A stretch of 64,000 nucleotides of DNA from Hyphomicrobiales bacterium (lineage in GTDB: Bacteria; Pseudomonadota; Alphaproteobacteria; Rhizobiales; Xanthobacteraceae). Within the stretch, counting starts at the first letter, position 1. The number at the start of each line of letters is the position of its first letter. Position numbers and translations under genes: made by a program. The notes beneath the pieces were generated by a model. It saw only the letters and a program-made list of their open reading frames with translations. It ran no database searches and had not been told where the DNA came from. Shown piece after piece: positions 18,782 to 28,137 of this stretch. The stretch is taken from assembly GCA_017305665.1 (NCBI GenBank), contig JAFKKH010000015.1, positions 89,394 through 153,393 of the forward strand, in the 5' to 3' direction.

Positions 18782-18809
18782 CCGGGTCGGACGAGGGCGT
18801 CCAACCCGG
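18782..18809 (-). other. Strong hairpin in the mdh-sucC spacer
   Basis: On the minus strand CCGGGTTGGAC and GTCCGACCCGG pair over 11 bases (one T-G pair) around a six-base loop. It follows the mdh stop by about 17 bases. The transcript continues A-rich rather than U-rich, so it is not an intrinsic terminator; a message-stabilising or processing hairpin that protects the mdh 3' end is more likely (inference). Confidence 0.5.
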
Positions 18810-18825
18810 GTAGGCCATTGGCCGA

Positions 18826-19872
<1,047 letters not shown>

Positions 19873-19911
19873 TCAAGTCGGGCATTGGCCCAATTGTCGG
19901 GCGCGCTCCAT

Positions 19912-20058
19912 CGTCATTCCGGGGCGCGAATAAAACGAGCGAACCCGGAATCCATAACCCCTTTATTCCCTATGGATCGCACAGCGGCCGCCCGGCTTCA
20001 CAACGAGCACAGGGAGTATGGATTCCGGGCTCGCGCTTCGCGCGCCCTGGAATGACGG
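19912..20058. repeat. Dispersed palindromic repeat, full copy
   Basis: Begins CGTCATTCCGG and ends GGAATGACG, so the outer ends pair. Inside, CCCGGAATCCATAACCCC on the left faces AGTATGGATTCCGGGC on the right, forming a second, longer arm. Similar units occur at about 3557, 22065, 44474 and 52322. It lies upstream of mdh and downstream of the zapE stop, where its stem could act on the read-through from mdh promoter region or end nothing at all; the role is unknown. Confidence 0.75.
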
Positions 20059-20062
20059 AGTG

Positions 20063-21253
20063 CTACGTCTCTACCAGCCCCGTCGTCGCGCCGCTGGCGG
20101 CGGAGTCGCTGCGGCCATGGGCTTGCGCCAGATAGGATTCCGAGCCCATCTCGATCAGGCGCGACGAGGTGCGCTTGAATTCATTGGCCTCGACGCCGTC
20201 GGTGGCGCGATAGAGCGACAACGGATCGCCGTCGCTCGACGCCATCAGCTTCACGCCATTGTCATACAGCGTATCGATCAGCGAGATGAATCGCTTGGCG
20301 GCGTTGCGGTCGGCATAGTCCATCACCGGAATGCGGTCGATGATCAGCGTGTGATAATCGTGCGCGAGCCGCAGGTAATCGGACGCGGCCAGCGGCTTCT
20401 CGCAGAGATCGGCGAAGGGAAAGCGCGCGACGCCGTTCGCGGAACACGGCACGTGCAGGATGCGGCCCTTGATCGCGATGTCGCGCGGCTTGCAGGGTGC
20501 GTTGCCGGTCATGCGCGCCCACGCCTTGTTGAGCGCGGCATCGGCGGCAGCATCGGCCGGCGTCAGCCACATCTTGACGCCGGCGAGCTTCTCCAGCCGG
20601 AAGTCGGTGCGGGCATCGAGCCGCAGCACATCCATGTGCGCCTCGATCTGCGCGATGAACGGCAGGAACAGCGCGCGGTTGAGGCCGCCCTTGTAGAGAT
20701 CTTCCGGCGCGACGTTCGAGGTCGCGACCACCACGGTGCCGAGATCGAACAGGTGCGAGAACAGCCGGCCGAGGATCATGGCGTCGGCGATGTCGGTGAC
20801 GTGAAACTCGTCGAAGCACAATAGCCAGGCTTCCTCGAAGATCGAGGTCGCGGTGAGATGGATGACGTCGGCGTCGGCCATCTCGCCGCGCGCGATGTTC
20901 TGGCGGAACGCATAGATGCGTTCGTGCACATCAGTCATGAATTCGTGGAAATGGGCGCGGCGCTTGTGGGCGACCTGCGTCTGCTGGAAGAACAGGTCCA
21001 TCAGCATGGTCTTGCCGCGTCCGACCTCGCCATGGATGTAAAGCCCGTTGGGCGGGGCTTCCTTCTTGCGGTCGTTCTTGAAGAACTTGCCGAGGAAGCG
21101 CGGCTTGCGCGGCGGCTTGTAGGCGGCGAGCCGTTCGTCCAGCGCGGTGAAGGCTTCCACCGCGCGCGCCTGTGCGGGATCGGCCTCGATCGCACCGGAT
21201 GCGACGTGGGCCTGGTAGTGATCGCGGAATGAGGAGGGTGACGCCGAGAGCAT
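20063..21253 (-). CDS. zapE: ZapE/AFG1-like ATPase
   Basis: A P-loop ATPase of the AFG1/ZapE family, linked to cell division in bacteria and to protein quality control in mitochondria. 396 residues. Walker A is GEVGRGKTMLMD near residue 85, Walker B is LLCFDEFHVTDIADAMILGR near 140, and TSNVAPEDLYKGGLNR near 180 is the typical sensor region. I chose the ATG with AAGG seven bases before it; an ATG 30 bases upstream is also in frame. The stop lies just 5 bases from a palindromic repeat. Its neighbours mdh and thpR give no functional link. Confidence 0.92.
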   Translation of the reverse strand: MLSASPSSFRDHYQAHVASGAIEADPAQARAVEAFTALDERLAAYKPPRKPRFLGKFFKNDRKKEAPPNGLYIHGEVGRGKTMLMDLFFQQTQVAHKRRAHFHEFMTDVHERIYAFRQNIARGEMADADVIHLTATSIFEEAWLLCFDEFHVTDIADAMILGRLFSHLFDLGTVVVATSNVAPEDLYKGGLNRALFLPFIAQIEAHMDVLRLDARTDFRLEKLAGVKMWLTPADAAADAALNKAWARMTGNAPCKPRDIAIKGRILHVPCSANGVARFPFADLCEKPLAASDYLRLAHDYHTLIIDRIPVMDYADRNAAKRFISLIDTLYDNGVKLMASSDGDPLSLYRATDGVEANEFKRTSSRLIEMGSESYLAQAHGRSDSAASGATTGLVET

Positions 21254-21327
21254 GGGACACCTTACGGCCCCATGCGGCGACAAAATGCAAGCCGTGAATC
21301 GACCGGCGAGCTATGCAGGGCGGTCGA

Positions 21328-21864
21328 TCATGCGCTCAGCGCGTAGGAATCCTCGACCACATAGGGGCCGCCGCCGACCGATGCACGCGAGGAAAACAGC
21401 ACGAAGCGCTCGGCGGTGAAGACCTTGGTCGGGAAATAGCCGCGCACCGACAGGTAATCCGCGACATCCTGATTGGTGGCGTCGCGCAGCCGCGCCAGCG
21501 TGACATGCGGCGTGAACTTGCGGCCTTCCGGATCGAGCCCGCAGCGCCGCACCAGCCGTTCGAGCTCGGCCTGCAGTTCGATCAGCGGCCGGCTCGGCTC
21601 CACCGAGGCGACGACCGCGCGCGGTTTCTTGCCGCCGAAACTCGACAGCCCCCGCAGCGTCACCTCGAACGGTTTTCGATTCACACGAAACAGCACCGAC
21701 GCAATTTCGTTGGCGGAGATGCCGTCGATATCGCCGATGAAGCGGAGTGTGAGGTGATAGTTTTCGGGATCGACCCAGCGGGCGCCTGGCAGGCCACCGC
21801 GCAACCCGGACAACGTCCGGCCGATATCGGGCGGGATTTCCAGCCCGGTGAACAAACGCGGCAT
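21328..21864 (-). CDS. thpR: RNA 2',3'-cyclic phosphodiesterase (LigT/ThpR)
   Basis: A small 2H phosphoesterase that opens 2',3'-cyclic phosphate ends of RNA. 178 residues, normal for the family. Both HxTx motifs are present: His37 in YHLTLRF and His120 in PHVTLARL. The start at MPRLFTGLEIP matches the family; an in-frame ATG 39 bases earlier would add a poorly conserved tail. Between it and tesA lies a gap of about 375 bases that contains a palindromic repeat and nothing else recognisable. Confidence 0.92.
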   Translation of the reverse strand: MPRLFTGLEIPPDIGRTLSGLRGGLPGARWVDPENYHLTLRFIGDIDGISANEIASVLFRVNRKPFEVTLRGLSSFGGKKPRAVVASVEPSRPLIELQAELERLVRRCGLDPEGRKFTPHVTLARLRDATNQDVADYLSVRGYFPTKVFTAERFVLFSSRASVGGGPYVVEDSYALSA

Positions 21865-22064
21865 CGCAAAACCCTCGATGCTTGGGCACGAACCGGCACG
21901 CAACTGCTTCGGCCGGATAGCGCCTCGAAGTCAGCCCGGTGACGAATCACCTGCTTCTTTTGTACCGCAGTTCTGTGACGCTGCGAAGCACGCGGCATCC
22001 GCTGTGGGTCATTTCCGCGCGAGGTTGCGCCGATCGTGTGCGGCGATCTGCGATTCCATTTCTT

Positions 22065-22216
22065 CGTCATTCCGGAAGCCGCGTAGCGGCTGTCCGGAAT
22101 CCATAACCCTGCGCAAGTTATCGAGCAGGAACGGTGTGGACGCGCTCCCTCAGACGAGCGAACGCGGGGGAGTATGGATTCCGGGCTCGCACCTTCGGTG
22201 CGCCCCGGAATGACGG
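22065..22216. repeat. Dispersed palindromic repeat, full copy
   Basis: Starts CGTCATTCCGGAAGCCGCGT and ends CGGAATGACGG. The inner arms are TCCGGAATCCATAACCC and GTATGGATTCCGGG. It starts about 25 bases after the tesA stop in the direction of tesA transcription, so its stem may help end that message. The centre (TTATCGAGCAGGAACGGTGTGG) is not shared with the other copies. Confidence 0.75.
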
Positions 22217-22241
22217 AGAGAGTGTTCTAATCTTCGTCGCC

Positions 22242-22940
22242 TCACTCCTTTTGCGCAGCGATGCCGTGAACGAACGACTCAACCGTCGGCAAAATCTTCC
22301 GCACGATGATTGCGACGCCGGCCGCGGTCGGATGCATGCCGTCGGCCTGATTGAGTTTGCTGTCGGCGGCGACACCGTCGAGGAAGAACGGATACAGCGG
22401 CACGTCGTATTTCTTCGCAAGGTCGGGATAGATTGAATTGAATTGCTTTGCGTAGTCGGCGCCGTAGTTCGGCGGCGACAGCATGCCGCACAACAGCACC
22501 GCGACATGGCGCGCTTTCAGCCGCTTGATGATGTCGTCGAGCGCGGCGCGCGTCACCTTGGGATCGGTGCCACGCAGGGCATCGTTGGCGCCGAGTTCGA
22601 GGATCACGCCCGCCGTGCCTTCCGGCACCGACCAGTCGAGCCGGTCGAGGCCACCCGACGTGGTGTCGCCGGAGACCCCGGCATTGGCGATCATGATGTC
22701 CAAGCCTTTGTCTTTCAAGGATTTTTCGAGCTGAGCCGGAAATGCATCCGTGGCCGGAAGGCCAAGGCCGGCGCTTAAGGAGTCGCCGAGCACGACGAGC
22801 TTGATCGGACCGGCGGACGGGGTCTGCGCGACCGCAGGCGCCACGACCAGCATCAAGGTTAGCAGGCACAGAAACGTGCGGGCGAGCCTCTCGACCGCCG
22901 CAAAGGAAGTCCCATATCTGTGTCGCATGGACAGTCTCAT
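22242..22940 (-). CDS. tesA: Arylesterase / acyl-CoA thioesterase I, SGNH hydrolase
   Basis: A periplasmic SGNH (GDSL) esterase related to E. coli TesA. 232 residues. A signal peptide (FLCLLTLMLVVAPAVAQ) ends near residue 39. All four blocks are present: GDSLSAGLGL with the nucleophile serine, a glycine in NAGVSGDTTSGG, GANDALRG, and DGMHPTAAG with the catalytic Asp and His. The start used here has GAGGG four bases upstream; the next ATG, 12 bases in, is also possible. It is divergent from, and overlaps, the ybbA-type ABC gene, the same neighbourhood as tesA-ybbA-ybbP in E. coli. Confidence 0.93.
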   Translation of the reverse strand: MRLSMRHRYGTSFAAVERLARTFLCLLTLMLVVAPAVAQTPSAGPIKLVVLGDSLSAGLGLPATDAFPAQLEKSLKDKGLDIMIANAGVSGDTTSGGLDRLDWSVPEGTAGVILELGANDALRGTDPKVTRAALDDIIKRLKARHVAVLLCGMLSPPNYGADYAKQFNSIYPDLAKKYDVPLYPFFLDGVAADSKLNQADGMHPTAAGVAIIVRKILPTVESFVHGIAAQKE

Positions 22941-23649
22941 CGAACCCTCGTCATCGGCCGGACATTTTGAAATTCCGGACACCATCTCCATCTCGAATGT
23001 CAACCTGTCACTCGGCAGCGGCGCCGCGCGAGTCCATATCCTCAAGGACATCAGCCTTCGTGTGGCGCGCGGCGAAGCCGTCGGTCTGATCGGCCCGTCG
23101 GGCTCGGGCAAATCCACGCTGCTGATGGTGATGGCGGGGCTGGAACGGCCTGACAGCGGAGAGGTGGTGGTCAACGGCACGTCTTTCAATGCGCTCGATG
23201 AAGATGGTCTGGCGCGATTTCGCGGCCGCCATGTCGGCATCGTGTTCCAGTCGTTTCATCTCATCCCCACCATGACGGCGCTGGAGAATGTCGCGGTGCC
23301 GCTCGAACTCGCCGGCATCGCCGACGCATCGGAGCGCGCCGCGCGCGAACTGCAATCGGTCGGTCTCGGCGAACGGCTGCATCATTATCCGACGCAACTG
23401 TCGGGCGGCGAGCAGCAGCGCGTGGCGCTGGCGCGGGCACTCGCGCCGGATCCCGCCATTCTCGTCGCCGACGAGCCGACCGGCAATCTGGATGAGTCGA
23501 CCGGTCAGCAGATCGTCGATCTCCTCTTCACCAAACATGCCGAGCGCGGCATGACGCTGGTGCTGGTCACCCACGATACCTCGCTCGCCGAGCGTTGTGA
23601 TCGCGTGGTGCGGCTGCGCTCCGGTCGCATCGACGGACGCGCCGCTTGA
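22927..23649 (+). CDS. ybbA: ABC transporter ATP-binding protein, YbbA type
   Basis: ATPase of an ABC exporter of the LolD/MacB-like group. 240 residues. Walker [12 protein letters not shown] is near residue 57, the Q-loop is in [16 protein letters not shown], the signature is [16 protein letters not shown] and Walker B is [12 protein letters not shown], with the H-loop in LVTHD. The first 30 residues before the ATPase fold are poorly conserved. No ribosome site is visible before this ATG, and its first bases overlap the 5' end of tesA on the other strand. It overlaps the following permease by four bases. Confidence 0.93.
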   Translation: MDSLIEPSSSAGHFEIPDTISISNVNLSLGSGAARVHILKDISLRVARGEAVGLIGPSGSGKSTLLMVMAGLERPDSGEVVVNGTSFNALDEDGLARFRGRHVGIVFQSFHLIPTMTALENVAVPLELAGIADASERAARELQSVGLGERLHHYPTQLSGGEQQRVALARALAPDPAILVADEPTGNLDESTGQQIVDLLFTKHAERGMTLVLVTHDTSLAERCDRVVRLRSGRIDGRAA

Positions 23650-26210
23650 ATCCTCATCGCACGTCATTCCTTCCGCTGCGGTTTGCGTTGCGCGAGTTGC
23701 GCAGCGGACTGCGCGGCTTCTATGTCTTCATCGCCTGCATCGCGCTCGGCGTGATGGCGATTGCCGGTGTCGGCTCGGTGGCGTCGAGCCTGTCCGATGG
23801 ACTCGCGCGCGAAGGCCGCACCCTGCTCGGCGGCGACGTCGCCTTCTCGCTGATCCAGCGCGAGGCGAAGCCGGACGAGATCGCGTTCCTGCGCACGCGC
23901 GGGACGGTGTCGGCGGCGGCGATGCTGCGCGCCATGGCGCGCGCACCGAACGGTCAACTGGCGCTGGTCGATCTCAAAGCGGTCGATCAGGCCTATCCGA
24001 TGCTCGGTGCGTTGACGCTGTCGCCGCAGATGACGCTGGCCGATCTGCTCGCCGAGCGCGACGGCGTGTATGGCGCGGCCGCCGATCCTACCCTGCTGGC
24101 TCGGCTCGACCTCAAGGTCGGCGATCGCGTCACCGTCGGCAGCGCGAGCTTTGAAATCCGCAGCGCGGTGGAGGCCGAGCCGGACAAGCTCGCCAGCGGA
24201 CTGGGGTTCGGCCCGCGTTTCCTGGTCAGCATTGACGGCCTGCGCGCCACCAAACTGTTGCAGCCGGGAAGTCTGGTGCGCTGGATCTATCGCGTCCGGC
24301 TTCCTGATAACCGCGCGGACGACGGGGCCGCCGCGGCATTGGCCGACGATGCGCGCGCCGCGCTGCCGCACGCCGGCTGGAACATCCGCAGTCGTACCAA
24401 TGCCTCGCCGCAACTCGCGCGCACCATCTCGCGCTTCACCCAGTTCCTGACGCTGGTCGGGCTCGCCGCGTTGCTGGTCGGCGGTGTCGGCGTCGGCAAT
24501 GCCGTGAAGAGCCACATCGATCGCCGCCGCGATGTCATCGCGGCGTTCAAGGCGCTGGGCGCAACCGGACGCGATGTGTTTGCGATCTACCTGACGCAGG
24601 TCATGGTGCTGGCCGTGCTCGGCTCGGTTGCCGGCCTGATCGTCGGCGCGGCATTGCCATTCGTCATCGTCGGCGCGTTCGGGCATCTCCTGCCGTTGCC
24701 GGTGGTGCCGGCGCTGCACGCGGGCGAACTGGCGATGGCGGCGGTGTATGGCCTCCTCACCGCGCTGGCGTTCGGCATGTGGCCGCTGGCGCGGGTGCAC
24801 GACATTCCGGTGGCGGCGCTGTTCCGCGACACCATCACCGGCGAATTCCATCGACCGCAGACCCGTTATCTGGTCTGGATGGCGCTGGTGATCGCGCTCC
24901 TGATCGGGATCGCGATCGGGCTTGCCTACGACAAGCGCGTGGCCGCGGTGTTCGTGGTGGCGTCGGTGGTGGTGTTCGTGCTGTTGCGCGGCATCGCGTC
25001 AGTTGTGATGGTCGTGGCGCGCCGGGCGCCGCGCTCGGGCCTCACCATGGTGCGGCTCGCGGTCGCGAATATCCATCGGCCCGGCACGCTGACGCCGTCG
25101 GTGGTGCTGTCGCTCGGTCTTGGCCTCGCGGTGCTGGTCACGATCACGCAGATCGACGGCAACCTGCGCCGGCAATTCATGGCGGCGCTGCCCGAGCGCG
25201 CGCCGTCGTTCTATTTCATCGACATTCCGTCGTCGGTCTCGGACCGCTTCACCGCGTTCCTCAAGCAGCAGGCGCCGCAGGCCAAGGTCGAGGACGTCCC
25301 GATGCTGCGCGGGCGCATCGTCGCGGCGCGCGGCGTCAAGGCCGAAGACCTCAAACCGTCGCACGACGCCGAATGGGTGCTGCAGAGCGATCGCGGCCTG
25401 ACCTACACCGGCGAAGTCCCCAAGGGATCGAAGGTGGTCGAGGGCACGTGGTGGGGACCGGACTACAAGGGGCCACCGCTGGTATCGTTCGAGAAGAAGC
25501 TCGCCGACGGCCTCGGGCTCAAGCTCGGCGATACCGTCGTCGTCAATGTGCTTGGCCGCGACATCACCGCCACCATCAGCAACATGCGTAGCGTCGACTG
25601 GCAGAACCTCGGCATCAATTTCGTATTGGTGTTCTCGCCGAATGCGTTTCGCGGCGCGCCGCATACCCATATCGCGACCCTGACGGAGCCGCTCGACGGC
25701 GCCACCCAGGACAACGCCGTCAAGGAAACCGCGATCATCAAGGCGGTCGCCGACGCGTTTCCGATGGTGACGAGCGTGCGGGTCCGCGAAGCCCTCGAAA
25801 CCATCGGCACCGTCGTCACCAACCTCGTGATGGCGATTCGCGGCGCCAGTGCCGTCACCCTGATCTCGGCGATCCTGGTGCTGGGCGGCGCGCTGGCCGC
25901 CGGCCATCGCCACCGGGTCTATGACGCGGTGATCCTGAAAACCCTCGGCGCCACCCGATTGCGTCTGCTCGGTGCCTACGCGCTGGAGTATCTGTTGATC
26001 GGCGCGGCCACCGCGGTGTTCGGCGTGGCCGCCGGCTCGGTCGCGGCGTGGCTGATCGTGACGCGGCTGATGACGCTCGGCTTCGAGTGGCAGGCGGGCA
26101 GCGCGGCCGTGGTTGTGCTCGTGGCGCTGATCGTCACGGTCGGGCTGGGGCTCGCCGGGACGCTGATGGCGCTCAACCAGAAGCCGGCGTCCGTACTGCG
26201 GAACTTATGA
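23646..26210 (+). CDS. ybbP: ABC transporter permease, YbbP type
   Basis: A large FtsX-like permease, 854 residues, near the YbbP length. One membrane segment near 25-45, an extracytoplasmic domain to about 265, then two groups of three to four helices (about 265-440 and 480-505), a second large periplasmic domain (about 515-700) and three final helices (about 715-845) with the FtsX motif AVILKTLGATRLRLLGAY. The start is a TTG that overlaps the ybbA stop (TTGA), which is expected for coupled translation. The substrate is unknown; the E. coli relative is poorly understood and the neighbouring tesA suggests a lipid-related export or periplasmic role (inference). Confidence 0.9.
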   Translation: MNPHRTSFLPLRFALRELRSGLRGFYVFIACIALGVMAIAGVGSVASSLSDGLAREGRTLLGGDVAFSLIQREAKPDEIAFLRTRGTVSAAAMLRAMARAPNGQLALVDLKAVDQAYPMLGALTLSPQMTLADLLAERDGVYGAAADPTLLARLDLKVGDRVTVGSASFEIRSAVEAEPDKLASGLGFGPRFLVSIDGLRATKLLQPGSLVRWIYRVRLPDNRADDGAAAALADDARAALPHAGWNIRSRTNASPQLARTISRFTQFLTLVGLAALLVGGVGVGNAVKSHIDRRRDVIAAFKALGATGRDVFAIYLTQVMVLAVLGSVAGLIVGAALPFVIVGAFGHLLPLPVVPALHAGELAMAAVYGLLTALAFGMWPLARVHDIPVAALFRDTITGEFHRPQTRYLVWMALVIALLIGIAIGLAYDKRVAAVFVVASVVVFVLLRGIASVVMVVARRAPRSGLTMVRLAVANIHRPGTLTPSVVLSLGLGLAVLVTITQIDGNLRRQFMAALPERAPSFYFIDIPSSVSDRFTAFLKQQAPQAKVEDVPMLRGRIVAARGVKAEDLKPSHDAEWVLQSDRGLTYTGEVPKGSKVVEGTWWGPDYKGPPLVSFEKKLADGLGLKLGDTVVVNVLGRDITATISNMRSVDWQNLGINFVLVFSPNAFRGAPHTHIATLTEPLDGATQDNAVKETAIIKAVADAFPMVTSVRVREALETIGTVVTNLVMAIRGASAVTLISAILVLGGALAAGHRHRVYDAVILKTLGATRLRLLGAYALEYLLIGAATAVFGVAAGSVAAWLIVTRLMTLGFEWQAGSAAVVVLVALIVTVGLGLAGTLMALNQKPASVLRNL

Positions 26211-26523
26211 CAATTTGTAGCAGCCGGTGACGATCGCGCCGGAGGCATGACCGTCCCAAGGCGGGATTGAGGAGAATCGCCGCGGAGTTGGGACAATTTG
26301 GGTCATCCGCGATCCGCGCATGAGACCAATCCGCTTTCGGGAGGGCGACATTCAGCCGCGCGTGGAAGCTTGCACCGAATGTGCTAGTTTCCCACATACA
26401 GCTTGGGTCAGATCGCCGGCCTGATGACGAAAAATTAAGGTCAGCAGGCCGAGGTATCTGAGATAGATTCGCTCTGGCGCGCACACCCTTGGCGTCAGCC
26501 AGATAACCAACGGGAATTCGACC
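26211..26523. other. Intergenic stretch with no recognised gene
   Basis: About 310 bases between the ybbP-type gene and the BI-1 gene. No credible reading frame or stable hairpin is visible. It must hold the promoter for the following gene; a moderately AT-rich patch at about 26370-26450 is the best place for it, but no clear -35/-10 pair can be named. Confidence 0.4.
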
Positions 26524-27315
26524 ATGTCGGACTTTGACCGTAACTATGCCTCGCCATTCGGCCGGGCCGCCGGGCGCGTCGATAGCGCGGCCGTCGATGC
26601 AGGCCTGCGGGCCTACATGCTCAAGATCTACAACTACATGTCGATCGGCCTCGCCATCACCGGCCTGGCCGCGCTCGGCGTCTACATGGCGGCCGTCACC
26701 GGCGACGCCTCGGGCGCCGCGGCGCGCATCGGCAGCGCCTACCTGACACCGTTCGGCTACGCGATGTTCGTGAGCCCCCTGAAGTGGGTGTTCATCCTCG
26801 CGCCGCTGGCCATGGTGTTCGTCATCTCCGCCGGCATCAACCGGCTCAAGCCGGCGACCGCCCAGATGCTGTTCTGGGCATTCTCGGCGCTGATGGGCGT
26901 ATCGCTGTCGTCGATCTTCCTGGTCTACACCCACACCTCGATCGTGCGGGTGTTCTTCATCACCGCGGCCTCGTTCGGTGCCCTGAGCCTGTACGGCTAC
27001 ACCACCAAGCGTGACATGACCGGCATGGGCTCGTTCCTGATGATGGGCCTGGTCGGCATCATCATCGCGAGCCTCGTGAACCTGTTCATCGCGAGCTCGG
27101 CGCTGCAGTTCGTGGTGTCGGTGATCGGTGTGCTGGTGTTCGCGGGCCTCACCGCCTGGGATACCCAGCGGTTGAAGAACGACTACATCTACGGCTATGC
27201 GTCCGCAGGCGGCGACATCGCCGAACGCGCGGCCATCACCGGTGCGCTGTCGCTCTACCTGAACTTCATCAACCTGTTCACGCTGCTGCTGCAGTTGCTC
27301 GGACAGCGCGATTAA
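26524..27315 (+). CDS. Bax inhibitor-1/YccA family membrane protein
   Basis: A 263-residue integral membrane protein with seven hydrophobic segments (about 40-60, 75-97, 100-122, 130-150, 155-175, 190-212 and 235-258). Family marks are MSIGLAITGLAAL, FVISAGINRLKPATAQMLFWAFSA-type loop, YTHTSIVRVFFITAASFG and the helix with FAGLTAWDTQRLK. The bacterial relatives YccA and YbhL are involved in FtsH control or calcium/proton leak; which applies here is unknown. A strong intrinsic terminator 24 bases downstream ends the transcript, so the gene is monocistronic. Confidence 0.93.
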   Translation: MSDFDRNYASPFGRAAGRVDSAAVDAGLRAYMLKIYNYMSIGLAITGLAALGVYMAAVTGDASGAAARIGSAYLTPFGYAMFVSPLKWVFILAPLAMVFVISAGINRLKPATAQMLFWAFSALMGVSLSSIFLVYTHTSIVRVFFITAASFGALSLYGYTTKRDMTGMGSFLMMGLVGIIIASLVNLFIASSALQFVVSVIGVLVFAGLTAWDTQRLKNDYIYGYASAGGDIAERAAITGALSLYLNFINLFTLLLQLLGQRD

Positions 27316-27338
27316 GTCAGTCGGCGAACTCAAATCGA

Positions 27339-27366
27339 AGCCCCGGCCCAAGGCCGGGGCTTTTTT
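27339..27366 (+). terminator. Rho-independent terminator after the BI-1 gene
   Basis: GCCCCGGCC (27340-27348) pairs exactly with GGCCGGGGC (27352-27360) around a three-base loop and is followed by six T. The flanking A27339 and T27361 extend the stem. It lies 24 bases after the stop of the BI-1 family gene. Confidence 0.93.
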
Positions 27367-27378
27367 GTTGTCTCCTAT

Positions 27379-27455
27379 GGTCATGCGCGGGCTTGACCCG
27401 CGCATCCATCACTCTTCTCATGCGTGCTGCTTCGAAGCAGATGGATTGCCGGGTC
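27379..27455. repeat. Second type of intergenic palindromic repeat
   Basis: TGCGCGGG and CCCGCGCA (27384-27404) form a perfect 8-base stem around CTTGA; ATCCATC just after it faces GATGGAT at about 27440, so the unit has an outer arm too. Units of the form GTCATGCGCGGGCTTGACCC are widespread between genes of related bacteria (general knowledge of the group). Only one copy was seen in this window. Confidence 0.5.
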
Positions 27456-27519
27456 CATACGCGAGCGACGCGACGCCGTTCTTCGAACGGCGATGCCCGA
27501 CCATGACCATGGAGAGCTC

Positions 27520-28056
27520 ATGTCCGACGTTCTGATCCGGCCCGCCACCGAAGCGGACCTTCCCTTTATTACCGCCATCTACGATCACGCGGTGCGCACC
27601 GGCACCGCGACGTTCGAGCTGATCCCGCCGGATCTTGCCGAGATGACGCGGCGGTTCGGCGCGCTGCGCGACGGCGGCTTTCCCTACCTCGCGGCCGAGC
27701 TCGACGGCGCCGTGGTCGGCTATGCCTATGCCGGTCCGTACCGGCCGCGGCCCGCTTACCGCTTCACGGTGGAGAACTCGATCTATCTGGCGCCGGCCAG
27801 TCATCGCCGCGGCATCGGCATCCAGTTGCTGCGGCGCTTGATCGCCGAATGCGAGGCGCGGGGCTATCGCCAGATGATCGCAGTCATCGGCGACTCCGCC
27901 AATGCGGGATCGGTCGGCGTGCACACCCGCGCCGGATTTCAGATGATCGGCACCCATCCGTCGGTCGGGCTGAAGTTCGGGCGCTGGCTCGACACCGTGA
28001 TGATGCAGCTCGCGCTCGGCGCGGGCGATACGACGATTCCAGACAGCAACGCGTAG
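27520..28056 (+). CDS. GNAT N-acetyltransferase, phosphinothricin-acetyltransferase-like
   Basis: A GCN5-related acetyltransferase of 178 residues. The N-terminal IRPATEADLPFITAIYDHAV and the GTATFEL segment are those of the Pat/phosphinothricin and YncA-like group. The acetyl-CoA loop is SHRRGIGIQLLRRLI, followed by IGDSANAGSVGVHTRAGF. Such enzymes acetylate small amines such as amino-acid analogues; the actual substrate is not known. The frame is open upstream, but this ATG has a GGAGAG site and begins the domain. The next gene, an SDR, follows after 81 bases. Confidence 0.88.
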   Translation: MSDVLIRPATEADLPFITAIYDHAVRTGTATFELIPPDLAEMTRRFGALRDGGFPYLAAELDGAVVGYAYAGPYRPRPAYRFTVENSIYLAPASHRRGIGIQLLRRLIAECEARGYRQMIAVIGDSANAGSVGVHTRAGFQMIGTHPSVGLKFGRWLDTVMMQLALGAGDTTIPDSNA

Positions 28057-28137
28057 CCGATGCGGCGTGCTTGCACCGGCGCATCCTCGCGACGATAGTG
28101 CGCGCCGGACAAGCCAATACACGAAGGGAGAAACGGC

